Positions 8,019-17,009 of a stretch of DNA of 64,000 nt are shown here, piece by piece. A model generated the notes under the pieces. It was not told the origin of the DNA and made no database searches. It was given only the letters and a program-made list of their open reading frames with translations. Location of the stretch: contig CAKRJH010000012.1 of NCBI GenBank assembly GCA_934351255.1, forward strand, positions 19,733-83,732. The letters run 5' to 3'. This stretch comes from an uncultured Lachnospiraceae bacterium. Lineage in GTDB: Bacteria > Bacillota > Clostridia > Lachnospirales > Lachnospiraceae. Made by a program: the position numbers and the translations under genes. How positions within the stretch are numbered: position 1 is the stretch's first letter; every line of letters starts with the position of its first letter.

Positions 8019-8858
8019 TTATTCCATATAACTTCGATATTGTGCTTTCCACTGATCCAGCATCTCCCGGATGCGGATCTCACTCTCCCTTTTCTGCTCC
8101 GGATCCTGCAGCATCTGTTCAAACCGGAGGATCTGGCGGTACTCCTTTCCCTCCCTGGCCTGTTCCTCGGCCTGTTCGTACTGGGCCCGGAAAAAATGTG
8201 CCTGTTCCTGGGTCACTCCCATATCCTGCAATGCCTTCTGATAGGCCGTCTCTTCGCCCGCCAGCCGCAGGGCATACAGATAACTCTGCAGGCAGGCCGG
8301 TCTCCGGTTCAGCTCATAACCCTGACGGAATGCCTGCGCTGCCGAATGGAGCTCTCCCAGTCTGGCATAGATCACACCCAGAAGATGATATAACCGGCCG
8401 GTCTCCTCCGGTGTCTCCCGGAGCATCTCCTCCCCGGACAGGATCTGTTCGTATTCTTTTTTGGCCTGTTCCAGACTTCCGCTGTCATAATAGCTCTGCG
8501 CCTTGATCTTCTGTCTCTGCAGCCGGCTCAGATCTCTGGTCTGATCCAGAATACGGATCAGTTCATTGATCTCCTCTTCCGTATAATAGTCACAACTGCA
8601 GCAAAGCGTCACAACCATATCCTTGAGGTTGTCCGTATCCTGCCGCAGGGCATCCACTTTCCTGGCCGTCTCCTCCATCCCCAGTTCCTGGCGCAGCCAC
8701 ACTGCAAACGACGCATCAAACACTTCTTCCTGCATCATATAGATATTGTGTTTGAGATAATAGCACACTTCCTCAATAGAATACACATTGGTTCTGGTCG
8801 CCTTAAAACAATATGGGTGCTCGGCGATCCGGCTGGCACATTTGATCAGTTTACCCAT
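8019..8858 (-). CDS. TPR-like helical protein, unknown; third gene of DUF5717 operon
   Basis: 279 aa, no signal peptide or membrane segment. The first half is helical and cysteine-containing (CYYLKHNIYMMQEEVFDASF, TLCCSCDYYTEEEINELI). The second half has TPR-type helices (AKKEYEQILSG, GRLYHLLGVIYARLGELHSA). Start ATG 8858 has AGGAGA 5 bases upstream. It follows the DUF5716 gene by 19 bases and is probably cotranscribed with it and DUF5717. I do not recognise a named family. A cytoplasmic adaptor for the DUF5716/5717 system is a reasonable inference. Confidence 0.78.
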   Translation of the reverse strand: MGKLIKCASRIAEHPYCFKATRTNVYSIEEVCYYLKHNIYMMQEEVFDASFAVWLRQELGMEETARKVDALRQDTDNLKDMVVTLCCSCDYYTEEEINELIRILDQTRDLSRLQRQKIKAQSYYDSGSLEQAKKEYEQILSGEEMLRETPEETGRLYHLLGVIYARLGELHSAAQAFRQGYELNRRPACLQSYLYALRLAGEETAYQKALQDMGVTQEQAHFFRAQYEQAEEQAREGKEYRQILRFEQMLQDPEQKRESEIRIREMLDQWKAQYRSYME

Positions 8859-8877
8859 AACACTCTCCTAATCCTGT

Positions 8878-10149
8878 TTATATTGTGATCTTCGTCTCCC
8901 AGATCCGGTTGCTGGACGGACAGAATTCACCAAATCCATTGTCTTTCAATGTGATGATACAGTTCGAGGCATCGGCAAACCGGATGCGCACCGTGAACCG
9001 TGTCATGCGGTTCTCCCTGTCCGCAAAATCGGACAGAGAAAGAAGATGTGTCTTTTTTTCATGTCGCAGGACATTGTGCACCTGCAGTGCCAGTTCCTCC
9101 TCATGATCCGGAATAATATCCAGGCTGACATCCACATCACGCCAGCCCATCCCCGCTCTGGCAAGCGTCAGTTCCTGCTCCTTCGCATCCGTATAGACCT
9201 TCAGCGAAATATTACAGTAGATCATCTCCTCATCGAGAAACAAAAACTGGCTCAGACTACCCGCGCCACACATCTCGCGGGCCGCAAAACAGGCTCCCTT
9301 GGTAAACAGATTCTGCCCACGGAACACCCTGCGCCCATTGCAGAGCTGCTTGAGTGCCTTACCCGCCCAGGGTTCCTGGAATCCACTGCCTGTCACATAG
9401 ATCGTCGTCACCATCTGCTTGTGAAGCTGGGTATTGGCCAGATTCAGAAACGCATATTCCGGCGAGATCTCATCCTGTTCCAACAGGGAAAAGTCCATCA
9501 TCTGGCTCAGTTCTTTTCTTCTGACCCCCACAATGTAAGGGCTCGTCCGGCGGTCGATATCGATCTGCGAGTAAAACATGGACGATCCACTGTACTCAAA
9601 CAGGCCAACATTGCGCTGCCACAGTTCCGGCGGCTGGCTCAGCGCATAATACATATAGCTCAGTTTGTGAGGCTGGATGACCAGACGATCCGATTCGATC
9701 CCCAGCGCAGCCATAGCTTTGGTGATGGCCGCATCCAGCGGATCATTCCTCTGCTCTACCGTCACCACGATCTTGCGGATGGAGCGGTTCGGATAAAATT
9801 CATGCAGAGCGCTCAGCGCCTTGGCCAGGAAGCGCACCAGTGCCTCCACCGGGTCTACCTTGTAGCCTTCCTTTGGGATCACCTCACGGCTGCTCACCCT
9901 GCTGACCAGATGATCCAGCAGATCGGTACCGCCCTGTGCGGCAAGCTCCACCGCCTCCGTGCCATAGCTCCAGCTTCGTCTGGCAGGGGTGTATCCAAGT
10001 GCTGTCGGGATCTCATATTCCCGATCCAGCTCCCGTCCCATTCTCCTGCCGATGGGATGTGGCTGTGCATCCTGCGATTCCATGCAGGAAATCTGTGTCA
10101 CATCGTCACACAGATCCACTCCCACCATCATCGTTCTTACCTGTTCCAT
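8878..10149 (-). CDS. DUF5716 family protein, Hsp70/actin-fold-like
   Basis: 423 aa, cytoplasmic. I recognise it as the Lachnospiraceae DUF5716 family, of unknown function. Four elements occur in the order found in Hsp70/actin-type ATPase folds: an N-terminal strand VGVDLCDD (about 9-16) like a phosphate-1 loop; KIVVTVEQ (126-133); VGLFEYSGSSMFYSQI (181-196) where Hsp70 has its phosphate-2 loop; and IYVTGSGF (250-257) with KGACFAARE (284-292) like the adenosine loop and last connecting helix. The glycine-rich GGGT of phosphate-2 is replaced by YSGSS, so ATP hydrolysis is doubtful. The last 130 residues form a beta-rich domain, as in Hsp70 substrate-binding regions. Fold assignment is by eye. 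Confidence 0.75.
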   Translation of the reverse strand: MEQVRTMMVGVDLCDDVTQISCMESQDAQPHPIGRRMGRELDREYEIPTALGYTPARRSWSYGTEAVELAAQGGTDLLDHLVSRVSSREVIPKEGYKVDPVEALVRFLAKALSALHEFYPNRSIRKIVVTVEQRNDPLDAAITKAMAALGIESDRLVIQPHKLSYMYYALSQPPELWQRNVGLFEYSGSSMFYSQIDIDRRTSPYIVGVRRKELSQMMDFSLLEQDEISPEYAFLNLANTQLHKQMVTTIYVTGSGFQEPWAGKALKQLCNGRRVFRGQNLFTKGACFAAREMCGAGSLSQFLFLDEEMIYCNISLKVYTDAKEQELTLARAGMGWRDVDVSLDIIPDHEEELALQVHNVLRHEKKTHLLSLSDFADRENRMTRFTVRIRFADASNCIITLKDNGFGEFCPSSNRIWETKITI

Positions 10150-10207
10150 ATCTCACAAACCCCATTTCTGATTTCATAAAGGCCTCTGCCTCTCCTCGTT
10201 TGTCCGG

Positions 10208-13200
10208 TCAGGGCAGCGGCCGCATCATCTGCTGCACCGTCTCCCGTTTCTGTGCATATTCTTTCATCAGGCGCAGCAGAGTTTCCTGATCTCCCTGTCT
10301 GCGCGCCTCCATCATGCGGTCCAGCATATTGTACCATCCCTCCTGCTGGAGTCTGGCATAGTCACTGCCGCCGCGGATCACCTGATTGGCACTCTGCGTC
10401 ACCCGGCCATCCATCGTCGTCTCCTGGATCCAGTATTCGAGCTGTTCATCGCCAAACAGAACAAACCGGCTGACACGGATCCCCTGGAACATGTCGGTCA
10501 TTGTCCTGCTCCGGACTGCCGAACGCTGTTCTCCTTCTCCCGTGCGGTAAAAGATCTTGACATCGCTGTCAGGAGAGGCCACATATTCCACATAGCGTTC
10601 CCGCAGGATACGCTGTGGCAGATCCAGTTTGCCCGCAAAATCCTGAAAGAATCCAAAGTAAATGTTCTTGGCCGTAATGCGGTGCAGATTGTAATCTGCG
10701 AATGTCTTTTCCTCCGAGGTCAATGTCTTTTTATGACTCAGATATTTAAGTGCCGCCAACAGGCACGGCCGGTTTTCCTCCACGCGGACTTCCGCATACA
10801 TATATGGGAACAATTCCTCCGGCAGCGAGCGGTTGTGCAGCAGATATTCGTACGACATCAGATTCAGATATGCACGGCATAACCGTTTATTGGTGCCCTT
10901 CTGATGATAGAGGAAAAACACCTCATACAACCCTTCGTCTGTCTCCTGGGTAAACAACGCCTGCGCCAGGATCCTCTCGGCAAACTGTGCATCAGCCAGA
11001 CCGAAGCCCTGCGCCTTCTCCCACAGAGAAAGCATTTCCGGCATACTTCCCAGATAGTACCGGCAAAGATAGCGCAGCAGATTGCTGTCATATTTGCCCT
11101 TGCAGAAGATATGCCAGCCCAGACGCACCAGTGTGGTGTCCTCTTTGTCCAGGCCATCTCGGAATGCCTGACTGGAGAGAACCAGCAGAGTCCCGGCATT
11201 CAGATCCTGATAGCCGAACAGCCGGATTCCTTCCATCCCCTTCGGCAGGTTGGAACGCATGCCACAGTATTCGATCAACATAGAGCGATCCTGCGGATCC
11301 ACATGGTTCCAGTCCATCTTCTCCAGGTGATAATCGATGAGTTCTCCCTGAAACTGATCGAAATAGTGACGCATCTGCAGTCCGAACAGTTTCATGCGGC
11401 AGGTGTCCTTCAGTTTCGGATAGGCCATGATCTGATTGCGGATCTCGACCATCTCCTGCACACTCAGATGATACTCCCCGGCCTTCTCATAGAGATGAAG
11501 CAGCAATCCGATCTGGCTGGCGCCCGCCTCATGGCAGACCGGTGCCAGATGATCCAGATGGAGCAGTTTGGACAGGGTATACTGTACGGTCTGGATATAA
11601 CGGTTTCCGCGCATATCCGCCAGAAAGATCTTCTCCTGGCCGGTGTACAGATTGACCACCGCCGTCCCCTGGATCAATGGCACAAACGCCTCCTGATCCA
11701 ACTGTGGGTAATACACGGTCACACCCACAATATCCGGCTGATAACAGACGATCTCATGACTGAACATGATCTGTGGAAGATCAAATACCACCGAATCGTC
11801 TCCCATGGTCTTCATGTCAAACCGCAGGGAGTCCTCCCTGATAAATTCCTCGTAGATCACAGCAAGGTTGGCATTGATGCGTCCCTCGGCCATCTGCGTT
11901 CTGGCAAACTCCTCCATCACCTGCGCATACCGGCGGTATGTCACCTCATCGTCCCGCTTGTGCTCAATGACATAAGCATAGAGAAGAGCCCGCTTGGATG
12001 CACTCAGGTGATTATTGTAGGCAAAATACAACAGCAGTTTATCCGGCAGCGGCCATTCAATGCTCTCCCCGAGAGCACCGATATAACTCTCATACAGATC
12101 CGTTAGTTTCAGATTGGCGCAGACCGCCTTGGCATACCAGTACAGATCATCCTCACTTCCATGCCGTCTGGCCATCCTGCGTCTGCAGATGCAGCTCAGA
12201 ATATCGTCATCCGGATATTTTTCATAGATCCGTTCAAGATCCGGCAGGATCAGCAGCCCATTGCCACGGATGCGGCCCGCCAGAAACGCATAGCGTCTGG
12301 CCAGTTCCTCTCCGAGGATCTGATGTCTGCATCCCCAATGGAGCGCCAGCAGATTCTCCTCGCTCATATCCAGCAGCAATTCCGGTGTCTTCTTGTAATA
12401 GTTACAGATATGAAGATACAGCAATGGCTGATGGACTCCCTGGGTGATCTCCTCCACCACGGCTTCGACACTCTGAAATGTCGATGCATACTGCTCATCC
12501 AGCATGATCCACAGCCACAGAAGTCTCCAGTCGCGGAACTTCTGATAGGCCTCCCGGATCTTGGAGGCATGCTCTTTTCGTTTCGTCGGATCCTGCATCG
12601 CCGAGAGAGCCAGCCACGCTCCCCGAAGCGCAGGCTCCTGTTCGGAAACTTCCTGCAGTGCCTCCTGCAGTGCCGCCAATCCCTGCTTTGCCTCCTTGTC
12701 CTGATCCATCAGGAGCTGCTCGTGGATCTGGAACAGCTCCATGATCCATCTCTGACGGGTTCCCGCCTGCCGCTCATAATCCTGCCGGATCTCATGAATC
12801 TGACGGGAATATTCCCGCGGGCCGATCTGATGGCTGGCCCAGTCTACCAGGGCTCTGGTCAGTTTGAACGCACATTCCTGGTGCTGCAGGTGCGCCCGCC
12901 GCTGTTCCGGTGCTTCCATCGCGCCATAGGCCTCCACATCGATCCGGATGCTCTGGCCGGCACCGGAGATCACGATGCATCCATGATTACGTCCCGCGTG
13001 CATCTGATCCGCTTTGACGGCAAAAGCCAGCGTAAAGATGTCTCCCTCAAACTCATCGGTGGTAAAAAATTCTCTCTCCAGTTGAAGAAAACTGCTGTCG
13101 GACTTTGCGCGGTATTCACCGTATCCCCAGTTTTTCTTCTGAATGGAAATCTGTTCTACAACTGTCTTGCTGCAATCCTTAAATACCATATGTCCCTGTG

Positions 13201-13783
13201 ATACCTGAATCGTCACCGGAACTTTCTTGTGAATGGCCAGAAGAAATTCCTCGACTGCCACCCGCTTGTCCGGTGAAGTACACAGTCCTTCATACCAATC
13301 TCGCTCCTTGGCATCATTAAGAAAGACCCCCGGGAAACGACGGTTTCCAAAGACACGGACTGCCTCTGCCGGAGCCTCTTTGGCCAGTGTGGCAAACTGC
13401 GTCAGATCCCGGATCTTTCCCTGGCTGGTCTGAAAGGACGGAGGGATCACCTGTGCCGAAAACGGGATCTGCGCCACGCCACAATCGCTGAGCACCCGGA
13501 TAGTCCCCTCCATCTTTTCGCCCACCTCACAGGTCTCCCCGTGCAGCCTGAACGACACTGTCTCATGAATCCCCACAAAGGTCTCCGTGACAATCTCCAT
13601 GGAATGTGCATCACTTGTCACGACACCCTTCATCGTCCTGCCCTGATCATTGGCCACCGCAAACGAGCCTTCACACACGCTCCCCGCTTCGACCTCCAAC
13701 TTCAGCAGGCCGGGTGTAACCTGTACCCCGGCTGTCTGATAATCAAAGATTCCCCTGGCAAACTGATTCATCTTCTCTTTCAT
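10208..13783 (-). CDS. DUF5717 family giant protein
   Basis: 1191 aa from ATG 13783 (GGGGG 5 bases upstream; a longer frame to 13843 would run back through the proB stop region). The first about 320 residues are beta-rich, with two Ig/MSP-like stretches (VTPGLLKLEVEAGSVCEGSF, VSFRLHGETCEVGEKMEGTI). A long helical-solenoid middle follows (about 330-900), rich in YRRYAQ/AYLNLMSYE-type helices. The C-terminus, about 1040-1190, is beta-rich again (KIFYRTGEGEQRS, YWIQETTMDGRV) and ends in short helices. No membrane segment or signal peptide. Recognised as DUF5717, which travels with DUF5716. It may be a large scaffold or client-binding partner of the Hsp70-like DUF5716; this is inference. Confidence 0.8.
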   Translation of the reverse strand: MKEKMNQFARGIFDYQTAGVQVTPGLLKLEVEAGSVCEGSFAVANDQGRTMKGVVTSDAHSMEIVTETFVGIHETVSFRLHGETCEVGEKMEGTIRVLSDCGVAQIPFSAQVIPPSFQTSQGKIRDLTQFATLAKEAPAEAVRVFGNRRFPGVFLNDAKERDWYEGLCTSPDKRVAVEEFLLAIHKKVPVTIQVSQGHMVFKDCSKTVVEQISIQKKNWGYGEYRAKSDSSFLQLEREFFTTDEFEGDIFTLAFAVKADQMHAGRNHGCIVISGAGQSIRIDVEAYGAMEAPEQRRAHLQHQECAFKLTRALVDWASHQIGPREYSRQIHEIRQDYERQAGTRQRWIMELFQIHEQLLMDQDKEAKQGLAALQEALQEVSEQEPALRGAWLALSAMQDPTKRKEHASKIREAYQKFRDWRLLWLWIMLDEQYASTFQSVEAVVEEITQGVHQPLLYLHICNYYKKTPELLLDMSEENLLALHWGCRHQILGEELARRYAFLAGRIRGNGLLILPDLERIYEKYPDDDILSCICRRRMARRHGSEDDLYWYAKAVCANLKLTDLYESYIGALGESIEWPLPDKLLLYFAYNNHLSASKRALLYAYVIEHKRDDEVTYRRYAQVMEEFARTQMAEGRINANLAVIYEEFIREDSLRFDMKTMGDDSVVFDLPQIMFSHEIVCYQPDIVGVTVYYPQLDQEAFVPLIQGTAVVNLYTGQEKIFLADMRGNRYIQTVQYTLSKLLHLDHLAPVCHEAGASQIGLLLHLYEKAGEYHLSVQEMVEIRNQIMAYPKLKDTCRMKLFGLQMRHYFDQFQGELIDYHLEKMDWNHVDPQDRSMLIEYCGMRSNLPKGMEGIRLFGYQDLNAGTLLVLSSQAFRDGLDKEDTTLVRLGWHIFCKGKYDSNLLRYLCRYYLGSMPEMLSLWEKAQGFGLADAQFAERILAQALFTQETDEGLYEVFFLYHQKGTNKRLCRAYLNLMSYEYLLHNRSLPEELFPYMYAEVRVEENRPCLLAALKYLSHKKTLTSEEKTFADYNLHRITAKNIYFGFFQDFAGKLDLPQRILRERYVEYVASPDSDVKIFYRTGEGEQRSAVRSRTMTDMFQGIRVSRFVLFGDEQLEYWIQETTMDGRVTQSANQVIRGGSDYARLQQEGWYNMLDRMMEARRQGDQETLLRLMKEYAQKRETVQQMMRPLP

Positions 13784-13796
13784 GTAAATCCCCCTG

Positions 13797-14591
13797 TTAC
13801 TTGGCAAAGATGGTTCCCACCTGCTTATCGTCAAACAGGTCATACAATCTCTTTGGATGTCTTCCGTTTAACAATGCCACGTCGATGCCGGCCTCATGCG
13901 CGATCTCCACGGCCCGGATCTTGGTGATCATCCCGCCGGTGCCAAGGCTCGTCCCGGCCCCACCTGCCAGTTCACGGATCTGAGGGGTAATCTCATGAAC
14001 CACGGGTATCAGCTCTGCATCCTCATACTGATGTGGATCCTTGTCATACAACCCCTCGATATCGGACATGATCACCAGCAGATCCGCATGGGCGATCGTA
14101 GCCACCATGGCAGCCAGCGAATCATTTTCTCCCACTTCCAGTTCCAGCTCATCGATCGCCACCGTATCATTTTCATTGATAACCGGGATCACCCCATAAC
14201 TGATGATACGTTCCATCGCATTTTCCACATTGGTGCGGCGATCCTCGAGCAGCACATATTTGGTCAGAAGCATCTGCGCAACTGTCAGTCCATACTCGGC
14301 AAACAGTTTATCGTACATATACATCAGTTCACACTGCCCCACAGCCGCACAGGCCTGCTTGCCCGGCGTATCCGTCGGCCGTTTGGTCATCCCCATCTTG
14401 CCCATGCCAAGCCCGATCGCTCCGCTGGATACCAGAATGATCTCATGTCCGGCATTCTGCAGATCTGCCAGTGTCTTGACTAACTGCTCCACCCGGCGGA
14501 TATTCAACCGCCCTGTTTTATGTGTCAGTGTGGAGGTTCCCAGTTTGACCACCACACGCTTTCTTAAGCTGATTGGTTTCATCACTTTCAC
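13797..14591 (-). CDS. proB: Glutamate 5-kinase, short form without PUA domain
   Basis: About 264 aa. It phosphorylates glutamate in the first step of proline synthesis. The amino acid kinase fold is clear: VVVKLGTSTLTH at the N-terminus, ILVSSGAIGLGMGKM, VIPVINENDTVAIDELE, and GTGGMITKIRAVEIAHEAGI. Many ProB proteins have a C-terminal PUA domain of about 100 residues; this one stops after the kinase domain. The start is uncertain: GTG 14603, GTG 14591 and ATG 14582 are in frame; the purine-rich GAGGGGGG at 14603-14610 best serves 14591. No proA or proC is adjacent. Confidence 0.9.
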   Translation of the reverse strand: MKVMKPISLRKRVVVKLGTSTLTHKTGRLNIRRVEQLVKTLADLQNAGHEIILVSSGAIGLGMGKMGMTKRPTDTPGKQACAAVGQCELMYMYDKLFAEYGLTVAQMLLTKYVLLEDRRTNVENAMERIISYGVIPVINENDTVAIDELELEVGENDSLAAMVATIAHADLLVIMSDIEGLYDKDPHQYEDAELIPVVHEITPQIRELAGGAGTSLGTGGMITKIRAVEIAHEAGIDVALLNGRHPKRLYDLFDDKQVGTIFAK

Positions 14592-14663
14592 GAAACGATC
14601 CACCCCCCTCTTTGCGGCAGGAAATTATGAATCGTTATCCTTTCTATAGATATTCTCCGTTTT

Positions 14664-14692
14664 ACAGTAGCGAATTTCCAGCTTTCCGTCAA
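14664..14692 (-). promoter_or_regulatory. Candidate proB promoter
   Basis: TTGACG (14687-14692), 17-base spacer, weak TACTGT (14664-14669), in the 166-base divergent gap between proB and the purine permease. The remainder of this gap shows no riboswitch. Confidence 0.35.
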
Positions 14693-14757
14693 GGAAAATA
14701 TATGCTAAACTGATTCTGTTGTTTACAAACCCTACAATTAAATAAAGGAGGAAAAAC

Positions 14758-16110
14758 ATGGAAAAGTTTTTCAAACTCAAAGAGAACGGCACGGATGTGA
14801 AAACTGAAGTGATCGCCGGTATCACCACGTTTATGACGATGGCATATATCCTGGCGCTGAATCCTTCTATCCTTTCTGCATCCGGCATGGATGCAACCGC
14901 CGTCCTGATGGCAACCGCACTGGCTTCCTTCGTGGGAACCCTCTGCATGGCTCTGATGGCAAACTATCCATTCGCTCTGGCCCCTGGTCTGGGACTGAAT
15001 GCATACTTTGCCTACACGATCTGCGGAACGATGGGTTACTCCTGGCAGTTTGCTCTGCTGGCAGTATTTATCGAGGGTCTGATCTTCATTGTTCTTTCCC
15101 TGACCAATGTCCGCGAGGCTATCTTCAATGCCATTCCAATGACCCTGAAAAAGGGTGTTTCCGTTGGTATCGGTCTGTTTATCGCATTTATCGGCCTGCA
15201 GAACGCAAAGCTGGTTGTCGATGGAAGCACCCTGGTTACTCTGGTAGACTTTACCGAGAACTTTCACACCGTCGGTATCGGTGCTCTGCTAGCCTTCATC
15301 GGTCTGCTCATCACCTGTATCCTTTACATCAAGAAAGTAAAAGGCTCCGTCCTGATCGGTGTATTTGCGACCTGGATCCTCGGTGTGATCTGTCAGCTTA
15401 CCGGTCTGTACACCGTCGATGCTGCAAACGGATTCTACTCACTGATCCCATCCTGGTCTTCGTTTGACCTGACAGCAATCACCAAGACATTTGGACAGTG
15501 TTTCCAGGTTTCCGGCATGCACATCAAGGTCTTTGATTTCATCGTCATCATCTGTTCCTTCCTGTTTGTCGATATGTTTGATACACTGGGAACTCTGATC
15601 GGTGTCGCCAACAAGGCTGACATGCTGGATGAAGACGGACAGCTTCCGCGAATCAAGTGGGCACTGCTCGCAGATGCCGTGGCAACTTCCGTAGGTGCCG
15701 TATTTGGTACTTCTACTACAACCACATTCGTAGAGAGTTCTTCCGGTGTCGCAGAAGGAGGAAGAACAGGTCTTGCATCTATCGTTACCGCTCTTCTGTT
15801 CCTGGTATCCATCTTCCTGTCGCCAATCTTTACCACGATTCCAAGTTTTGCGACCGCTCCGGCGCTGATCTTTGTAGGATTCCTGATGGTAAGTGCCGTG
15901 ACAGAGATCCATTTCGAGGATATGACAGAAGCCATTCCGGCTTACCTGTGTCTGATCGCTATGCCTCTGATGTACAGCATTTCAGAGGGTATCGCAGTCG
16001 GTGTAATCTCTTATGTCATCATCAATCTGGTATGTGGCAAAGCAAAGAAGATCACTCCGCTGATGTATATTCTGGCGGTACTGTTTATTCTCAAGTACAT
16101 CTTCCTGTAA
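14758..16110 (+). CDS. NCS2-family purine permease (PbuG/PbuO type)
   Basis: 450 aa, about 12 membrane segments. It begins MEKFFKLKENGTDVKTEVIA followed by GITTFMTMAYILALNP, the hallmark of the AzgA/PbuG branch of nucleobase:cation symporters, and contains the conserved APGLGLNAYFAY motif in the first half and FGTSTTTTFVESSSGVAEGG in the second. These proteins import hypoxanthine, guanine or adenine; which one is not readable. Ribosome binding site AAAGGAGG is 6 bases from the ATG. Divergent from proB, monocistronic, closed by the terminator at 16199-16240. No purine riboswitch is visible upstream. Confidence 0.93.
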   Translation: MEKFFKLKENGTDVKTEVIAGITTFMTMAYILALNPSILSASGMDATAVLMATALASFVGTLCMALMANYPFALAPGLGLNAYFAYTICGTMGYSWQFALLAVFIEGLIFIVLSLTNVREAIFNAIPMTLKKGVSVGIGLFIAFIGLQNAKLVVDGSTLVTLVDFTENFHTVGIGALLAFIGLLITCILYIKKVKGSVLIGVFATWILGVICQLTGLYTVDAANGFYSLIPSWSSFDLTAITKTFGQCFQVSGMHIKVFDFIVIICSFLFVDMFDTLGTLIGVANKADMLDEDGQLPRIKWALLADAVATSVGAVFGTSTTTTFVESSSGVAEGGRTGLASIVTALLFLVSIFLSPIFTTIPSFATAPALIFVGFLMVSAVTEIHFEDMTEAIPAYLCLIAMPLMYSISEGIAVGVISYVIINLVCGKAKKITPLMYILAVLFILKYIFL

Positions 16111-16126
16111 AAGAATCCAACTGACG

Positions 16127-16171
16127 GGAAATGCAAACTTACAGGAAATGCAAACTTGCAGGAAATGCAAT
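16127..16171 (+). repeat. Short tandem repeat, 17-bp period
   Basis: GGAAATGCAAACTT occurs at 16127 and 16144 and a truncated copy GGAAATGCAA at 16161, each 17 bases apart, immediately after the permease stop codon and before its terminator. No function assigned. Confidence 0.8.
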
Positions 16172-16198
16172 GTTTCCCAGCAAACAATAACGCGAAAC

Positions 16199-16240
16199 GC
16201 AAAAAACCTGGTCACAATCTGTGACCAGGTTTTCTTTGTT
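16199..16240. terminator. Bidirectional terminator between convergent genes
   Basis: AACCTGGTCACA and its complement TGTGACCAGGTT (16205-16231) are flanked by A6 on the left and a T-rich tract on the right, so it can end both the permease transcript (+) and the secreted-protein transcript (-). Confidence 0.9.
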
Positions 16241-16263
16241 TTCACTATGTTGTTTCGATGAAA

Positions 16264-16842
16264 TTATTTAGCAACTACATCGAACTCTACAGTAATGCTC
16301 TTACCCTTCTTGCTAGGGTACTTAGCTGAGAACTTCTTCTCCTTTGTGGTGTCATCGCCCCACTCATTGAAGAATACCAGTCTGTGGCTCTGGGTCTTTG
16401 TCTTCTTCTCGAAGTAACCCTGCTGGAACTTAGCCTTTACAGCCTTACCGTTGCATGTAACCTTGACATTTGAGTAAGTTACCTTCTTGAATGTCTTCAG
16501 GATGCCGTAGGTATCAACCAGTAAACACTGTGTCTCCTTGATGTTCTTGCCTGTGCTGTTCTTTGCTGTAAGCTTTACATGAACTTTCTTTCCAGCTGTG
16601 AACTTAACACCGTTCTTTACAGCAGCAACTTCGTTTGTCTTCTTGTTGCCGTTGCCATCAGTGAAGGAAACCTTTGCGTTCTTAACCCAGTTACCCTTCT
16701 CACCGCAGTACATTAAAGATACAGGTACCTTTGCGCTCTTTGCAGCGATTGCTTTCTTAGGTGCTACAGAGCTAACGCCCATTACCATGGACAGGGACAG
16801 AACTAATGCTAATCCCTTCTTTGCAAAATTAGAAATTCTCAT
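16264..16842 (-). CDS. Secreted Lys-rich protein, unknown, probably highly expressed
   Basis: 192 aa. A classical signal peptide (MRISNFAKKGLALVLSLSMV, cleavage likely near APKKAIAA) is followed by a mature part of about 158 residues, very rich in lysine, threonine and valine, with beta-strand alternation (VKFTAGKKVHVKLTAKN, YSNVKVTCNGKAVKAKF) and two cysteines in the second half. It looks like an extracellular beta-sandwich with no wall-anchor motif. Expression signals are exceptional: a near-perfect promoter, AAGGAGG binding site, strong terminator, and narrow codon choice resembling the ribosomal protein genes at 6.7-7.2 kb. I do not recognise a family. Confidence 0.8.
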   Translation of the reverse strand: MRISNFAKKGLALVLSLSMVMGVSSVAPKKAIAAKSAKVPVSLMYCGEKGNWVKNAKVSFTDGNGNKKTNEVAAVKNGVKFTAGKKVHVKLTAKNSTGKNIKETQCLLVDTYGILKTFKKVTYSNVKVTCNGKAVKAKFQQGYFEKKTKTQSHRLVFFNEWGDDTTKEKKFSAKYPSKKGKSITVEFDVVAK

Positions 16843-16882
16843 TGATAAATCCTCCTTGTCGTTTATGAAATTTCTATAATCA

Positions 16883-16910
16883 ATTATAGACGATTCGGCA
16901 AATCTGTCAA
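16883..16910 (-). promoter_or_regulatory. Consensus sigma-A promoter of the secreted protein, with overlapping palindrome
   Basis: TTGACA (16905-16910), 16-base spacer, TATAAT (16883-16888): both hexamers are perfect. The -10 lies in the right arm of a palindrome CTATAAT-CA-ATTATAG (16874-16889), a possible operator or a second, opposite-facing -10. Confidence 0.85.
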
Positions 16911-17009
16911 TAATTTCTGATTTACTTTTTATTTCTTAAGCAAAATATACTACTTTTGACACACATTTTTTCCACTGTTTATCGTATTCTCAGCATATCA
17001 CCCAAAAAA

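Noticed and set aside
14604..14757. Purine riboswitch before the NCS2 permease
   Set aside because: The gap is short and lacks the conserved junction sequences of the purine aptamer; no terminator either.
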